From Pseudomonas sp. (GTDB lineage: Bacteria > Pseudomonadota > Gammaproteobacteria > Pseudomonadales > Pseudomonadaceae), in the NCBI RefSeq assembly GCF_002796985.1, contig NZ_PEKX01000012.1, positions 1 to 64,000 on the forward strand: a stretch of 64,000 bases of DNA, in the 5' to 3' direction. This document shows, piece after piece, positions 51,721-61,196 of the stretch. The notes beneath the pieces are model-generated. The model was not told the origin of the DNA. It saw only the letters and a list, made by a program, of their open reading frames with translations, and did not search any database. Position 1 is the first letter of the stretch. Every line of letters begins with the position of its first letter. A program made the position numbers and the translations under genes.

Positions 51721-53618
51721 CAGCCCACCTTGAGTTGCTTGAGCTTGCGGTACAGCGTGGCGCGGCTGATGCCCAGCGCGTCGGCGGCGGCGGAGACGTT
51801 GCCTTGGTGGCGCTCCAGCGCCTGGCGGATCAGCTCCAGTTCGTTCTCGCGGATGCTGCCGCTCTGCGGGCGCTCGCCGGCAGCGAGTTCGTCCAGGGTG
51901 CTGTCGGGCAGGTGGTCGAGGCTCAGTTCCTCCTCGCCCTCTTCGCGCATGGCCAGCGCGGTGCGCAGGACCATCTCCAGCTGGCGGATGTTGCCCGGCC
52001 AGTGGTACTCGCGCAGCAGGCCCAGCAGCTCGGCGGAGAGCTTCACCTTCGGTGCGCCCAGGCGCGCCAGCAGGCCGGCGGCCAGCTCGGGCAGGTCGTC
52101 GCGCTCGCGTAGCGCCGGCAGCTTCACGCTGATGCCATTGACGCGGTAGTAGAGGTCCTCGCGGAAGTGTTTTTCCTCCACCAGGCGCTTGAGGTCGCGG
52201 TGGGTGGCGCAGATCAGCGCAACGTCGATGTCCTGCTCCTCGCCGGCACCCAGCGGCGCTACCTTGCGCTCCTGCAGCACGCGCAACAGGCGCGCTTGCA
52301 GGGCCAGTGGCATGTCACCGATTTCGTCGAGGAACAGCGTGCCGCCGTGGGCCTGTTGCAGCCGCCCAACCATGCCGCCGCGCCGCGAGCCGGTGAAGGC
52401 GCCGTCGCGGTAGCCGAACAGTTCGGATTCGATCAGGCCTTCGGGGATCGCCGCGCAGTTCACCGCAACGAAGGGTTTGTCGCTGCGTGCGCTGGCCTGG
52501 TGCAGGGCGCGGGCGACCACTTCCTTGCCGCTGCCGGTCTCACCCAGCAGCAACACCGGTAGTTCGTTCACCAGCCCCTGGCGCGCCATGCGCAACGCAC
52601 GGGCGTAACGCGGGTGGCTACCGGCAAGAGCTTCAAGATCGGGGCCCGCGGCCGGGCGCGGCGCGCGGGTGCTGACCGGCACGCCATGGCTGCGCAGCGG
52701 CGCTTGCAGGGTCTTGTAGAACAGCTCGCCCTTGGGCGTCTGCAGGCTGCCGACGCCGCCCTGATAGAGGCGGCCGAGCAACTGGTCGCCGCGCAGGCCG
52801 AGGAAGTCTTCGCTGCGCCGGCCGACCAGGCTTTCGCGGCTGGCGCCGAGCAGTTGGCAGGCCTGGCCGCTGACGGCCAGCAGCTTGCCGTCCAGGCCCA
52901 GCGCCAGCAGGCCCTGCCAGGCGGAATCGAGGTACTGGCGGCGGTAATGGAAGGCGATCACCACCTGCCCCGGATGGCTGACGGCGAACAGCCGCGCCTC
53001 GATCTGGAACACCGCGAGGCTGAGCAGCGAGAGGCTTTCGCGCGGGCCGGAGAGCGGCCCTTCGCGGGTCATGTCGAGCACGCCAAGCAGCGCACCCTGC
53101 GGCCCCTCGATGGGTACCGAGGTGCAGGAGAAGCGGCTCAGGCGGTCGAGGAAGTGTTCGCCGCAGTCGATCTGCGTGGCGCGCTTTTCCACCAGCGCGG
53201 TACCCAGGGCGTTGGTGCCGCGCGAGGCTTCGCTCCAGCAGGCGCCCTGGACGATGTCCGCCAGGCCCCGGCTCTGCATGCGCTCGCGGGCGCCTTCGAC
53301 GGAGAGGATGGTCGCGTCGGCGTTGGCCAGGATGATCACGCCATCGTGGCCCTGGCGCTGTTGCAGGTAATCGATTTCGGGGATGGCGGCGTCCAGCAGC
53401 AGGCGATTGCCGGCCAGCAACGCGTCAGGCTTCATCCGCGTGTCGAGGCCGTGCTCGGTGCCGTTGCTGCAGTCCAGGCCGTGGTCGAGGCTGCGCCGCC
53501 AGGAGGCGTCGATTTCCTCGCGGAGAACGCCGCTGGGGACTTCACCTTCCTGTTGCAGGTGTTCACGGGCCAGGTGGGCTTCGCGCAGCAGGTCACTGCT
53601 TATTGTTCTTGTCGTCAT
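51720..53618 (-). CDS. Sigma-54-dependent activator (AcoR/DhaR type), likely regulator of qhp genes
   Basis: Enhancer-binding protein of 632 residues. It has an N-terminal GAF-like sensor (about 75-215, GTNALGTALVEKRATQIDCGEHF), a PAS-like segment (about 235-290), the AAA+ domain with Walker A GETGSGKE, GAFTGS in YRDGAFTGSRRGG, Walker B GGTLFLDEIGDMPL, and a Fis-type HTH at the end (GNVSAAADALGISRATLYRKLKQL). GGAGCGAAGC precedes the ATG at 53618. Coupling to qhpF and the sigma-54 promoters before qhpA and the aldehyde dehydrogenase gene make it the best candidate regulator of amine oxidation here. In other bacteria an AraC protein, QhpR, has this role. Confidence 0.9.
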   Translation of the reverse strand: MTTRTISSDLLREAHLAREHLQQEGEVPSGVLREEIDASWRRSLDHGLDCSNGTEHGLDTRMKPDALLAGNRLLLDAAIPEIDYLQQRQGHDGVIILANADATILSVEGARERMQSRGLADIVQGACWSEASRGTNALGTALVEKRATQIDCGEHFLDRLSRFSCTSVPIEGPQGALLGVLDMTREGPLSGPRESLSLLSLAVFQIEARLFAVSHPGQVVIAFHYRRQYLDSAWQGLLALGLDGKLLAVSGQACQLLGASRESLVGRRSEDFLGLRGDQLLGRLYQGGVGSLQTPKGELFYKTLQAPLRSHGVPVSTRAPRPAAGPDLEALAGSHPRYARALRMARQGLVNELPVLLLGETGSGKEVVARALHQASARSDKPFVAVNCAAIPEGLIESELFGYRDGAFTGSRRGGMVGRLQQAHGGTLFLDEIGDMPLALQARLLRVLQERKVAPLGAGEEQDIDVALICATHRDLKRLVEEKHFREDLYYRVNGISVKLPALRERDDLPELAAGLLARLGAPKVKLSAELLGLLREYHWPGNIRQLEMVLRTALAMREEGEEELSLDHLPDSTLDELAAGERPQSGSIRENELELIRQALERHQGNVSAAADALGISRATLYRKLKQLKVG

Positions 53619-53825
53619 GCTTCGCTCCGGTAGGTTCCGTGCCCCCTTTTCAGGGATGTCGGGGCGCGGAACTCGCAGGCTGGTCAGGGCTGTGTACACC
53701 CGCAGGCGGCGTCAGTAAAGGGGAAGCCCCTGGTAGGAAAGTCTAGTAGCGAGCGACAGGCAATTCCCGCGCCAGTGGACCTCCCTACGCCGCCTTCGAG
53801 TTGTATTGACACTGACTCAAGGCAG

Positions 53826-53850
53826 GTTTACGTTAACGTAAAGGTAAACG
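53826..53850. promoter_or_regulatory. LiuR operator of the liuRABCDE operon
   Basis: Contains TTTACGTTAACGTAAA (53827-53842). It is identical over 25 bp to 4452-4476. It ends 19 bp before the liuR ATG, so LiuR is expected to control its own operon. Confidence 0.88.
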
Positions 53851-53869
53851 ACCGAGCAAGAACATTCCC

Positions 53870-54274
53870 ATGCCCACGACCTACACCATCTCCGAGCTGG
53901 CCCGCGAACTGGACGTCACCACCCGCGCTATCCGCTTCTACGAGGAGCAGGAAATGCTCAGCCCCGAGCGCCGCGGGCAGGAGCGTGTCTACAGCGCAAA
54001 GGACCTGGTGGCGCTGAAGCTGATCCTGCGCGGCAAGCGCATCGGCTTCTCGCTGGCCGAGTGCAAGGAACTGATCGACCTCTACGACCCCAGCAGCGGC
54101 AACACCAAGCAGTTGCAGACCTTCCTCGACAAGATCACCGCGCGCCGCGCGCAACTGGAACAGCAGTTGCTCGACATCGAGCAGATGAAACTGGAACTGG
54201 ACACGGCCGAGGAGCGCTGCCTGGCGGCCATGGCCGAGACCGACAAACCCCGCAAGCAGCGCGTGCCGAGCTGA
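53870..54274 (+). CDS. liuR: MerR-family regulator LiuR
   Basis: Regulator of 134 residues with the MerR winged HTH at the N-terminus (YTISELARELDVTTRAIRFYEEQEML ... RVYSAKDLVALKLILRGKRIGFSL) and a C-terminal dimerisation coiled coil (KITARRAQLEQQLLDIEQMK). It has no metal-binding cysteine pair, in line with a CoA-type effector. It is first gene of the liu operon, with its operator just upstream. Confidence 0.93.
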   Translation: MPTTYTISELARELDVTTRAIRFYEEQEMLSPERRGQERVYSAKDLVALKLILRGKRIGFSLAECKELIDLYDPSSGNTKQLQTFLDKITARRAQLEQQLLDIEQMKLELDTAEERCLAAMAETDKPRKQRVPS

Positions 54275-54329
54275 TCGCCGCCCTGCTCCGCTCTCTCATC
54301 AAATTACAAATACAAGTACAGGTGATTCC

Positions 54330-55493
54330 ATGAGCTACCCCTCCCTCAACTTCGGTCTCGGCGAAACCATCGACATGCTGCGCGAGCAGGTGCAGGGCTT
54401 CGTCGCCAGCGAACTGGCCCCGCGCGCCGCGCAGATCGACGCCGACAACCTGTTCCCCGCGGACATGTGGAAGAAGTTCGGCGACATGGGCCTGCTCGGC
54501 ATCACCGTCGCGGAGGAGTACGGCGGCGCCAACATGGGTTACCTGGCCCACGTCATCGCCATCGAGGAAATCAGCCGGGGTTCGGCGTCGGTCGGCCTGT
54601 CCTACGGCGCGCACTCCAACCTGTGCGTCAACCAGATCAAGCGCAACGGCACCGCCGAGCAGAAGGCCAAGTACCTGCCCAAGCTGATCAGCGGCGAGCA
54701 CATCGGCGCACTGGCCATGAGCGAGCCCAACGCCGGCTCCGACGTGGTGTCCATGCGCCTGCGCGCCGAGAAGCGCGGCGACCGCTTCGTCCTCAACGGC
54801 AGCAAGACCTGGATCACCAACGGCCCCGACGCCAACACCTACGTGATCTACGCCAAGACCGAGCCGGAGAAAGGCGCGCACGGCATCACCGCGTTCATCG
54901 TCGAGCGCGACTGGAAAGGCTTCAGCCGTGGCAGCAAGTTCGACAAGCTGGGCATGCGCGGCTCCAACACCTGCGAGCTGTTCTTCGATGACGTCGAAGT
55001 GCCGGAAGAGAACGTGCTGGGCGCGGTCAACGGCGGCGTGAAGGTGCTGATGAGCGGCCTGGACTACGAGCGCGTGGTGCTCGCCGGCGGCCCGATCGGC
55101 ATCATGCAGGCCTGCATGGACGTGATCGTCCCCTACATCCACGACCGCAAACAGTTCGGCCAGAGCATCGGCGAGTTCCAGCTGATCCAGGGCAAGGTCG
55201 CCGACATGTACACCCAGCTCAACGCCAGCCGCGCCTACCTGTACGCGGTGGCCCAGGCCTGCGACCGTGGCGAGACCACCCGCAAGGACGCCGCCGGGGT
55301 GATCCTCTACACCGCCGAGCGCGCCACCCAGATGGCCCTGGACGCCATCCAGATCCTGGGCGGCAACGGCTACATCAACGAGTTCCCCACCGGCCGCCTG
55401 CTGCGCGACGCCAAGCTCTACGAGATCGGCGCCGGCACCAGTGAAATCCGCCGCATGCTGATCGGCCGCGAGCTGTTCAACGAGACCCGTTAA
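54330..55493 (+). CDS. liuA: Isovaleryl-CoA dehydrogenase
   Basis: FAD-dependent acyl-CoA dehydrogenase of 387 residues that converts isovaleryl-CoA to 3-methylcrotonyl-CoA in leucine breakdown. Acyl-CoA dehydrogenase signatures are ALAMSEPNAGSDVVSM and QILGGNGYINEFPTGRLLRDAK. The catalytic Glu lies in GLDYERVVLAGG (near residue 247), the position specific to isovaleryl-CoA dehydrogenases rather than the C-terminal position of most acyl-CoA dehydrogenases. AGGTGA precedes the ATG. Confidence 0.94.
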   Translation: MSYPSLNFGLGETIDMLREQVQGFVASELAPRAAQIDADNLFPADMWKKFGDMGLLGITVAEEYGGANMGYLAHVIAIEEISRGSASVGLSYGAHSNLCVNQIKRNGTAEQKAKYLPKLISGEHIGALAMSEPNAGSDVVSMRLRAEKRGDRFVLNGSKTWITNGPDANTYVIYAKTEPEKGAHGITAFIVERDWKGFSRGSKFDKLGMRGSNTCELFFDDVEVPEENVLGAVNGGVKVLMSGLDYERVVLAGGPIGIMQACMDVIVPYIHDRKQFGQSIGEFQLIQGKVADMYTQLNASRAYLYAVAQACDRGETTRKDAAGVILYTAERATQMALDAIQILGGNGYINEFPTGRLLRDAKLYEIGAGTSEIRRMLIGRELFNETR

Positions 55494-55511
55494 GCCCAAC
55501 CGCTTCCGCTT

Positions 55512-55582
55512 CTGTAGGAGCGAGCTTGCTCGCGAACCAACCCCCGCTGTGGAGGTTGTTCGCGAGCAAGCTCGCTCCTACA
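55512..55582. repeat. REP pair within the liu operon (liuA-liuB gap)
   Basis: Two facing REP copies occupying nearly all of the 114-bp gap. Confidence 0.9.
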
Positions 55583-55607
55583 AGAGCATCCCGCTCGTGG
55601 AGACCCT

Positions 55608-57215
55608 ATGACCATCCTCGGCACCCAGCTCAACACCCGTTCCCCGGAATACGCCGCCAACGCCGCGACCATGCTGGAGAACGTCCAGGACCTGCGCGCC
55701 GTCCTCGGCCGCGTCCATGAAGGCGGCGGCGCCGCCGCCCAGGCCAAGCACACCGCGCGCGGCAAGCTGCTGGTGCGCGAGCGCATCAACCGCCTGCTCG
55801 ACGCCGGCTCGCCCTTCCTCGAAGTCTCCGCCCTCGCCGCCCATGAGGTGTACGGCGAAGACGTCGCCGCCGCCGGCGTGGTCGCCGGCATCGGCCGCGT
55901 GGAAGGCGTGGAATGCATGATCGTCGGCAACGACGCCACGGTGAAAGGCGGCAGCTACTACCCGCTGACCGTGAAGAAGCACCTGCGCGCCCAGACCATC
56001 GCCCAGCAGAATCGCCTGCCGTGCATCTACCTGGTGGACTCGGGCGGCGCCAACCTGCCGCGCCAGGACGAGGTCTTCCCCGACCGCGAGCACTTCGGCC
56101 GGATCTTCTTCAACCAGGCCAACATGAGCGCCCAGGGCATCCCGCAGATCGCCGTGGTGATGGGCTCCTGCACCGCCGGCGGCGCCTACGTGCCGGCCAT
56201 GAGCGACGAGACCATCATGGTGCGTAACCAGGCCACCATTTTCCTTGCCGGCCCGCCGCTGGTGAAGGCCGCCACCGGTGAAGTGGTGAGCGCCGAGGAC
56301 CTGGGCGGCGCCGACGTGCACTGCAAGACCTCCGGCGTGGCCGACCATTACGCCGAGGACGACGAGCACGCCCTGGCCATTGCCCGCCGATGCATCGCCA
56401 ACCTCAACTGGAGCAAGCACGGCCAGCTCAACACCCGCACTCCGCGCGCGCCGCTGTACGCCAGCAACGAGCTGTACGGGGTGATCCCGGTGGACAGCAA
56501 GCAGCCGTTCGACGTGCGCGAGATCATCGCCCGGCTGGTCGACGGCAGCGAATTCGACGAGTTCAAGGCACTGTTCGGCACCACCCTGGTGTGCGGCTTC
56601 GCCCACCTGCACGGCTACCCGGTGGCGATCCTCGCCAACAACGGCATCCTCTTCGCCGAGGCCGCGCAGAAAGGCGCGCACTTCATCGAACTGGCCTGCC
56701 AGCGCGGCATCCCGCTGGTCTTCCTGCAGAACATCACCGGCTTCATGGTCGGCCAGAAGTACGAAGCCGGCGGCATCGCCAAGCACGGCGCCAAGCTGGT
56801 CACCGCGGTGGCCTGCGCCCAGGTGCCGAAGTTCACCGTGATCATCGGCGGCAGCTTCGGCGCCGGTAACTACGGCATGTGCGGCCGCGCCTACGACCCG
56901 CGTTTCCTGTGGATGTGGCCCAACGCGCGGATCGGCGTGATGGGCGGCGAGCAGGCCGCCGGCGTACTCGCCCAGGTCAAGCGCGAGCAGGCCGAACGCG
57001 CCGGCAACACGCTGTCCGCCGAGGACGAGGCGAAGATCAAGGCGCCGATCCTCGAACAGTACGAGCGCCAGGGTCACCCCTACTACTCCAGCGCGCGCCT
57101 GTGGGATGACGGCGTCATCGACCCGGCGCAGACCCGCGACGTGCTCGGCCTGGCCCTCTCCGCCTCGCTCAACGCGCCGGTCGAAGCCACGCGCTTCGGC
57201 ATCTTCCGCATGTAA
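55608..57215 (+). CDS. liuB: Methylcrotonyl-CoA carboxylase, carboxyltransferase subunit
   Basis: Beta subunit of the biotin-dependent carboxylase, 535 residues, turning 3-methylcrotonyl-CoA into 3-methylglutaconyl-CoA together with LiuD. It shows the two crotonase-like halves with GGAYVPAMSDETIMV and FGAGNYGMCGRAYDPRF, and the acyl-CoA/biotin oxyanion glycines. Length and order in the operon are standard. Confidence 0.95.
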   Translation: MTILGTQLNTRSPEYAANAATMLENVQDLRAVLGRVHEGGGAAAQAKHTARGKLLVRERINRLLDAGSPFLEVSALAAHEVYGEDVAAAGVVAGIGRVEGVECMIVGNDATVKGGSYYPLTVKKHLRAQTIAQQNRLPCIYLVDSGGANLPRQDEVFPDREHFGRIFFNQANMSAQGIPQIAVVMGSCTAGGAYVPAMSDETIMVRNQATIFLAGPPLVKAATGEVVSAEDLGGADVHCKTSGVADHYAEDDEHALAIARRCIANLNWSKHGQLNTRTPRAPLYASNELYGVIPVDSKQPFDVREIIARLVDGSEFDEFKALFGTTLVCGFAHLHGYPVAILANNGILFAEAAQKGAHFIELACQRGIPLVFLQNITGFMVGQKYEAGGIAKHGAKLVTAVACAQVPKFTVIIGGSFGAGNYGMCGRAYDPRFLWMWPNARIGVMGGEQAAGVLAQVKREQAERAGNTLSAEDEAKIKAPILEQYERQGHPYYSSARLWDDGVIDPAQTRDVLGLALSASLNAPVEATRFGIFRM

Positions 57216-57223
57216 TGCTCTTC

Positions 57224-57260
57224 TCCCCTCTCCCTCTGGGAGAGGGGCCGGGGGTGAGGG
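57224..57260. repeat. CCCTCTCCC/GGGAGAGGG repeat in the liuB-liuC gap
   Basis: CCCCTCTCCCTCTGGGAGAG with the GGGGGTGAGGG arm, inside the operon. Confidence 0.7.
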
Positions 57261-57292
57261 ACGACCCACCTGCCCAATTCGAGAATGGTCAC

Positions 57293-58090
57293 ATGACAGA
57301 CTTCCAGAATATCCAGCTCGATATCGACCCGCGCGGCGTCGCCAGTCTCTGGCTGAACCGCCCGGAAAAGAACAACGCCTTCAACGCCCAGACCATCGCC
57401 GAGCTGATCCAGGCGCTGGCCGCCGTGGCGGCTGACGAGCGCGTGCGCCTCGTCGTGCTGCGCGGCCGTGGCCGGCACTTCTGCGGCGGCGCGGACCTTT
57501 CGTGGATGCAGGAATCGGTGAAGCTGGACTACCAGGGCAACCTCAACGATGCCCAGCAGCTCGCCGAACTGCTCTACAACCTGCACCAGCTGAACAAGCC
57601 GACCCTCGCCATCGTGCAGGGCGCGGCCTTCGGCGGCGGCGTGGGGCTGGTGGCCTGCTGCGACATGGCGCTGGCCGCCGAGGACGCGCAGTTCTGCCTG
57701 TCCGAAGTACGCATCGGCCTGATCCCGGCCACCATCGGCCCGTTCGTCACCAAGGCCATCGGCCAGCGCGCCGCCACCCGCTACGCCATGACCGCCGAAC
57801 GCTTCAGCGGCCTCCGCGCCCGCGAGCTGGGCCTGGTGGACGAGCACTACCCGGCCGCCGAGCTGGATGACGAAGCCGACGCCTGGATCGCCAACCTGCT
57901 GAACAACAGTCCAGCGGCCCTGGTGGCCTGCAAGGCGCTGTTCCACGAAATCGGCGCCGGTGAACTCACCCCCGAGCGCCGCCGCTACACCGAAGCCGCG
58001 ATTGCCCGTATCCGTATCAGCCCCGAGGGGCAGGAAGGTCTGCATGCCTTCCTGGAGAAGCGCAAACCGGCCTGGCAGGAGCAAGTCTGA
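57293..58090 (+). CDS. liuC: Methylglutaconyl-CoA hydratase
   Basis: Crotonase-fold hydratase of 265 residues acting on 3-methylglutaconyl-CoA to give HMG-CoA. It has HFCGGADLSWMQ and GAAFGGGVGLVACCDMALAA (oxyanion-hole glycines), and SEVRIGLIPATIGPFV. The start at 57293 agrees with the family; the frame upstream is only the intergenic repeat. Its TGA stop overlaps the liuD ATG by one base. Confidence 0.93.
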   Translation: MTDFQNIQLDIDPRGVASLWLNRPEKNNAFNAQTIAELIQALAAVAADERVRLVVLRGRGRHFCGGADLSWMQESVKLDYQGNLNDAQQLAELLYNLHQLNKPTLAIVQGAAFGGGVGLVACCDMALAAEDAQFCLSEVRIGLIPATIGPFVTKAIGQRAATRYAMTAERFSGLRARELGLVDEHYPAAELDDEADAWIANLLNNSPAALVACKALFHEIGAGELTPERRRYTEAAIARIRISPEGQEGLHAFLEKRKPAWQEQV

Positions 58091-60063
58091 TGAGCAAGAT
58101 CGAAACCCTGCTGGTCGCCAACCGCGGCGAAATCGCCTGCCGCGTGATGCGCACCGCCAAGGCCATGGGCCTGACCACCGTGGCCGTGCACAGCGCCACC
58201 GACCGCCACGCCCGCCACGTCGAAGAGGCGGACATCGCCATCGACCTGGGCGGCGCCAAACCCGCCGAGAGCTACCTGCGCGCGGACGCCGTACTGGCCG
58301 CCGCGAAAGCCGCCGGCGCCCAGGCCATCCACCCCGGCTACGGCTTCCTTTCGGAGAACGCCGGCTTCGCCCGCGCCTGCGAAGAGGCCGGGCTGATCTT
58401 CCTCGGCCCACCGGCCAGCGCCATCGACGCCATGGGCAGCAAGTCCGCGGCCAAGGCGCTGATGGAAACCGCCGGCGTGCCGCTGGTGCCCGGTTACCAC
58501 GGCGAGGCGCAGGACTACGCTACCTTCCAGCGCGAAGCGCAGCGCATCGGCTACCCGGTGCTGCTCAAGGCCGCCGCCGGTGGCGGTGGCAAGGGCATGA
58601 AGGTGGTCGAGCGCGAGGCCGAGCTGGCCGAGGCGCTGGAGTCCGCCCAGCGTGAAGCGCAGTCCGGTTTCGGCGACTCGCGCATGCTCGTGGAGAAGTA
58701 CCTGACCAAGCCGCGCCACGTGGAAATCCAGGTGTTCGCCGACCAGCACGGCCACTGCCTGTACCTCAACGAACGCGACTGCTCGATCCAGCGCCGCCAC
58801 CAGAAAGTGGTGGAGGAAGCGCCGGCACCGGGCCTCGGCGCTGAACTGCGCGCCGCCATGGGCGAGTCCGCCGTGCGCGCCGCCCAGGCCATCGGCTACG
58901 TCGGCGCCGGCACCGTGGAGTTCCTCTACGACGAAGGCAGCGGCCAGTTCTTCTTCATGGAAATGAACACCCGCCTGCAGGTGGAGCACCCGGTCACCGA
59001 AGCCATCACCGGCCTCGACCTGGTCGCCTGGCAGATCCGCGTCGCCCGTGGCGAGCCGCTGCCGATGACCCAGGAACAGGTGCCGCTGCTCGGCCACGCC
59101 ATCGAAGTGCGCCTCTACGCCGAAGACCCCGAAGGTGGCTTCCTGCCCGCCAGCGGCCACCTCGCGCTGTACCGCGAACCGCCCGCCGGCCCCGGTCGCC
59201 GGGTGGACAGCGGCATCCGCGAAGGTGACGACATCTCGCCGTTCTACGACCCGATGCTGGCCAAGCTGATCGCCTGGGGCGAGAACCGCGAGGAAGCCCG
59301 CCAGCGCCTGCTGTCGATGCTCGGGGAAACCGCCGTCGGCGGCTTCAAGACCAACCTGGCGTTCCTGCGCCGCGTGCTGGCCCACCCGGCCTTCGCCGAG
59401 GGCGAGCTGGATACCGGCTTCATCGGCCGCTACCAGGATGACCTGCTGCCGGCAGCCACCGCCCTGCCCGAGCGCTTCTGGCAGCTCGCCGCCGAAGCCT
59501 GGGTGCAGAGCGAAGCCGCCCGCGTGCGCGCTGACGACGCCCATTCGCCCTGGTCCGCCCAGAGCGGCTGGCGCAGCGGCCTGCCGGGGGAAACCGACCT
59601 GCACCTGCTGGCCAAGGGCGAGTCCCGGGTGGTGCGCCTGCGCCACGCCGACAGCCAGCGTATCGCCCAGCTCGACGGCCCCCTCGATGGACAGTATCTG
59701 GACGTGCAGGACGGCGACATTCGCCGTCGGCATAAGCTGATCCGCCGCGGCAACAGCCTCTACCTGGAATGGAACGGCGAACTGATCGGCGTGCAGCGCT
59801 TCGATGCGATTGCCGAGGCGGAAGCTTCGCACTCGCACCAGGGCGGCCTGGGCGCACCGATGAACGGCAGCATCGTGCGCATCCTGGTCGAACCCGGCCA
59901 ACGCGTCGAAGCCGGCGCCGCGCTGGTGGTGCTCGAAGCCATGAAGATGGAACACAGCATTCGCGCGCCGCACGCTGGCGTGGTGAAATCGCTGTATTGC
60001 AGCGAAGGCGAACTGGTGTCAGAAGGGACCGCGCTGGTGGAGCTGGAAGAAGCGTCGGCCTGA
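58090..60063 (+). CDS. liuD: Methylcrotonyl-CoA carboxylase, biotin carboxylase/BCCP subunit
   Basis: Alpha subunit, 657 residues. An N-terminal ATP-grasp biotin carboxylase domain (LLVANRGEIACRVMRTAK, AAAGGGGKGMKVV, EMNTRLQVEHPVTE) is followed by a middle domain and a C-terminal biotinyl domain with EAMKMEHS, whose Lys carries biotin. It works with LiuB. Confidence 0.95.
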   Translation: MSKIETLLVANRGEIACRVMRTAKAMGLTTVAVHSATDRHARHVEEADIAIDLGGAKPAESYLRADAVLAAAKAAGAQAIHPGYGFLSENAGFARACEEAGLIFLGPPASAIDAMGSKSAAKALMETAGVPLVPGYHGEAQDYATFQREAQRIGYPVLLKAAAGGGGKGMKVVEREAELAEALESAQREAQSGFGDSRMLVEKYLTKPRHVEIQVFADQHGHCLYLNERDCSIQRRHQKVVEEAPAPGLGAELRAAMGESAVRAAQAIGYVGAGTVEFLYDEGSGQFFFMEMNTRLQVEHPVTEAITGLDLVAWQIRVARGEPLPMTQEQVPLLGHAIEVRLYAEDPEGGFLPASGHLALYREPPAGPGRRVDSGIREGDDISPFYDPMLAKLIAWGENREEARQRLLSMLGETAVGGFKTNLAFLRRVLAHPAFAEGELDTGFIGRYQDDLLPAATALPERFWQLAAEAWVQSEAARVRADDAHSPWSAQSGWRSGLPGETDLHLLAKGESRVVRLRHADSQRIAQLDGPLDGQYLDVQDGDIRRRHKLIRRGNSLYLEWNGELIGVQRFDAIAEAEASHSHQGGLGAPMNGSIVRILVEPGQRVEAGAALVVLEAMKMEHSIRAPHAGVVKSLYCSEGELVSEGTALVELEEASA

Positions 60064-60073
60064 CGCTGGCTTT

Positions 60074-60111
60074 TGTAGGGCGGACAAAGCGTTCCGCTTT
60101 ATGCGCCCTAC
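60074..60111. repeat. Inverted repeat GTAGGGCG / CGCCCTAC
   Basis: Hairpin-forming intergenic element just after liuD, a different type from REP. Confidence 0.65.
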
Positions 60112-60143
60112 TTGGCTTCCGCCTGATACCGATGCCGCTTTTT

Positions 60144-60238
60144 TGTAGGAGCGAGCTTGCTCGCGAACCCGCTTCACTCCGGTCACTCAGGGTGCCATGC
60201 GTTCGCGAGCAAGGACTAGGCGTCCCCCTCGCTCCTAC
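60144..60238. repeat. REP pair with altered right arm
   Basis: The left copy is normal. In the right copy GACTAGGCGTCCCCCT sits between GCGAGCAAG and CGCTCCTAC. The same change is present at 61251-61278. Confidence 0.8.
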
Positions 60239-60283
60239 GAAGAGCCAAAGCCGCCCTTCGCACCCATTCAACGAGGACAAACC

Positions 60284-61186
60284 ATGACCCTGCCCCAATC
60301 CGTCCGCCTGGTCGAAGTCGGCCCGCGCGACGGCCTGCAGAACGAGAAACAGCCCATCGCGGTCGCCGACAAGGTGCGCCTGGTGGACGACCTCACCGGC
60401 GCCGGCCTGAGCTACATCGAAGTCGGCAGCTTCGTCTCGCCCAAGTGGGTACCGCAGATGGCCGGCTCGGCCGAAGTCTTCGCCGGCATCCAGCAGAAGG
60501 CCGGCGTCACTTACGCCGCGCTGGCGCCGAACCTGAAGGGCTTCGAGGCCGCGCTGGAATCCCAGGTCAAGGAAGTCGCGGTATTCGCCGCCGCCTCCGA
60601 AGCCTTCTCGCAGAAGAACATCAACTGTTCGATCAAGGAGAGCCTGGAACGCTTCGTGCCGATCATGGAAGCGGCTCGCCAGCACGGCGTACGCGTGCGC
60701 GGCTATGTCTCCTGTGTCCTTGGCTGCCCCTATCAGGGTGAAGTGGACGTGGCGCAGGTCGCCGCCGTCGCTGCCGAGTTGCACGCCATGGGCTGCTATG
60801 AAGTCTCCCTGGGCGACACCATCGGCGTCGGCACCGCCGGCGCCACCCGCCAGATGTTCGAGGTCGTCGGCCAACGCGTGCCGCGCGCGCAACTGGCCGG
60901 GCACTTCCACGACACCTACGGCCAGGCCACGGCAAACATCTATGCCAGCCTGCTGGAAGGCATCGCGGTGTTCGACAGCTCGGTCGCCGGCCTCGGCGGT
61001 TGCCCCTACGCCAAGGGCGCCACCGGCAACGTTGCCACCGAGGACGTGCTGTACCTGCTCAATGGCCTGGGCATCCACACCGGCATCGACCTGGACCAAC
61101 TGATCGACGCCGGCCAGCGCATCTGCGCCGTGCTCGACAAGCCCAACGGCTCGCGCGTGGCCAAGGCGCAGTTGTCCAAGCGCTGA
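60284..61186 (+). CDS. liuE: Hydroxymethylglutaryl-CoA lyase
   Basis: Enzyme of 300 residues splitting HMG-CoA into acetyl-CoA and acetoacetate, the last Liu step. It has the N-terminal EVGPRDGLQNEK (metal-binding Asp), HFHDTYGQATANIYASL, and the active-site loop GLGGCPYAKGATGNVATED with the catalytic Cys. The ATG at 60284 follows ACGAGGACA. It is separated from liuD by 220 bp with repeats, but presumably part of the operon. Confidence 0.95.
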   Translation: MTLPQSVRLVEVGPRDGLQNEKQPIAVADKVRLVDDLTGAGLSYIEVGSFVSPKWVPQMAGSAEVFAGIQQKAGVTYAALAPNLKGFEAALESQVKEVAVFAAASEAFSQKNINCSIKESLERFVPIMEAARQHGVRVRGYVSCVLGCPYQGEVDVAQVAAVAAELHAMGCYEVSLGDTIGVGTAGATRQMFEVVGQRVPRAQLAGHFHDTYGQATANIYASLLEGIAVFDSSVAGLGGCPYAKGATGNVATEDVLYLLNGLGIHTGIDLDQLIDAGQRICAVLDKPNGSRVAKAQLSKR

Positions 61187-61196
61187 GACACAACCC

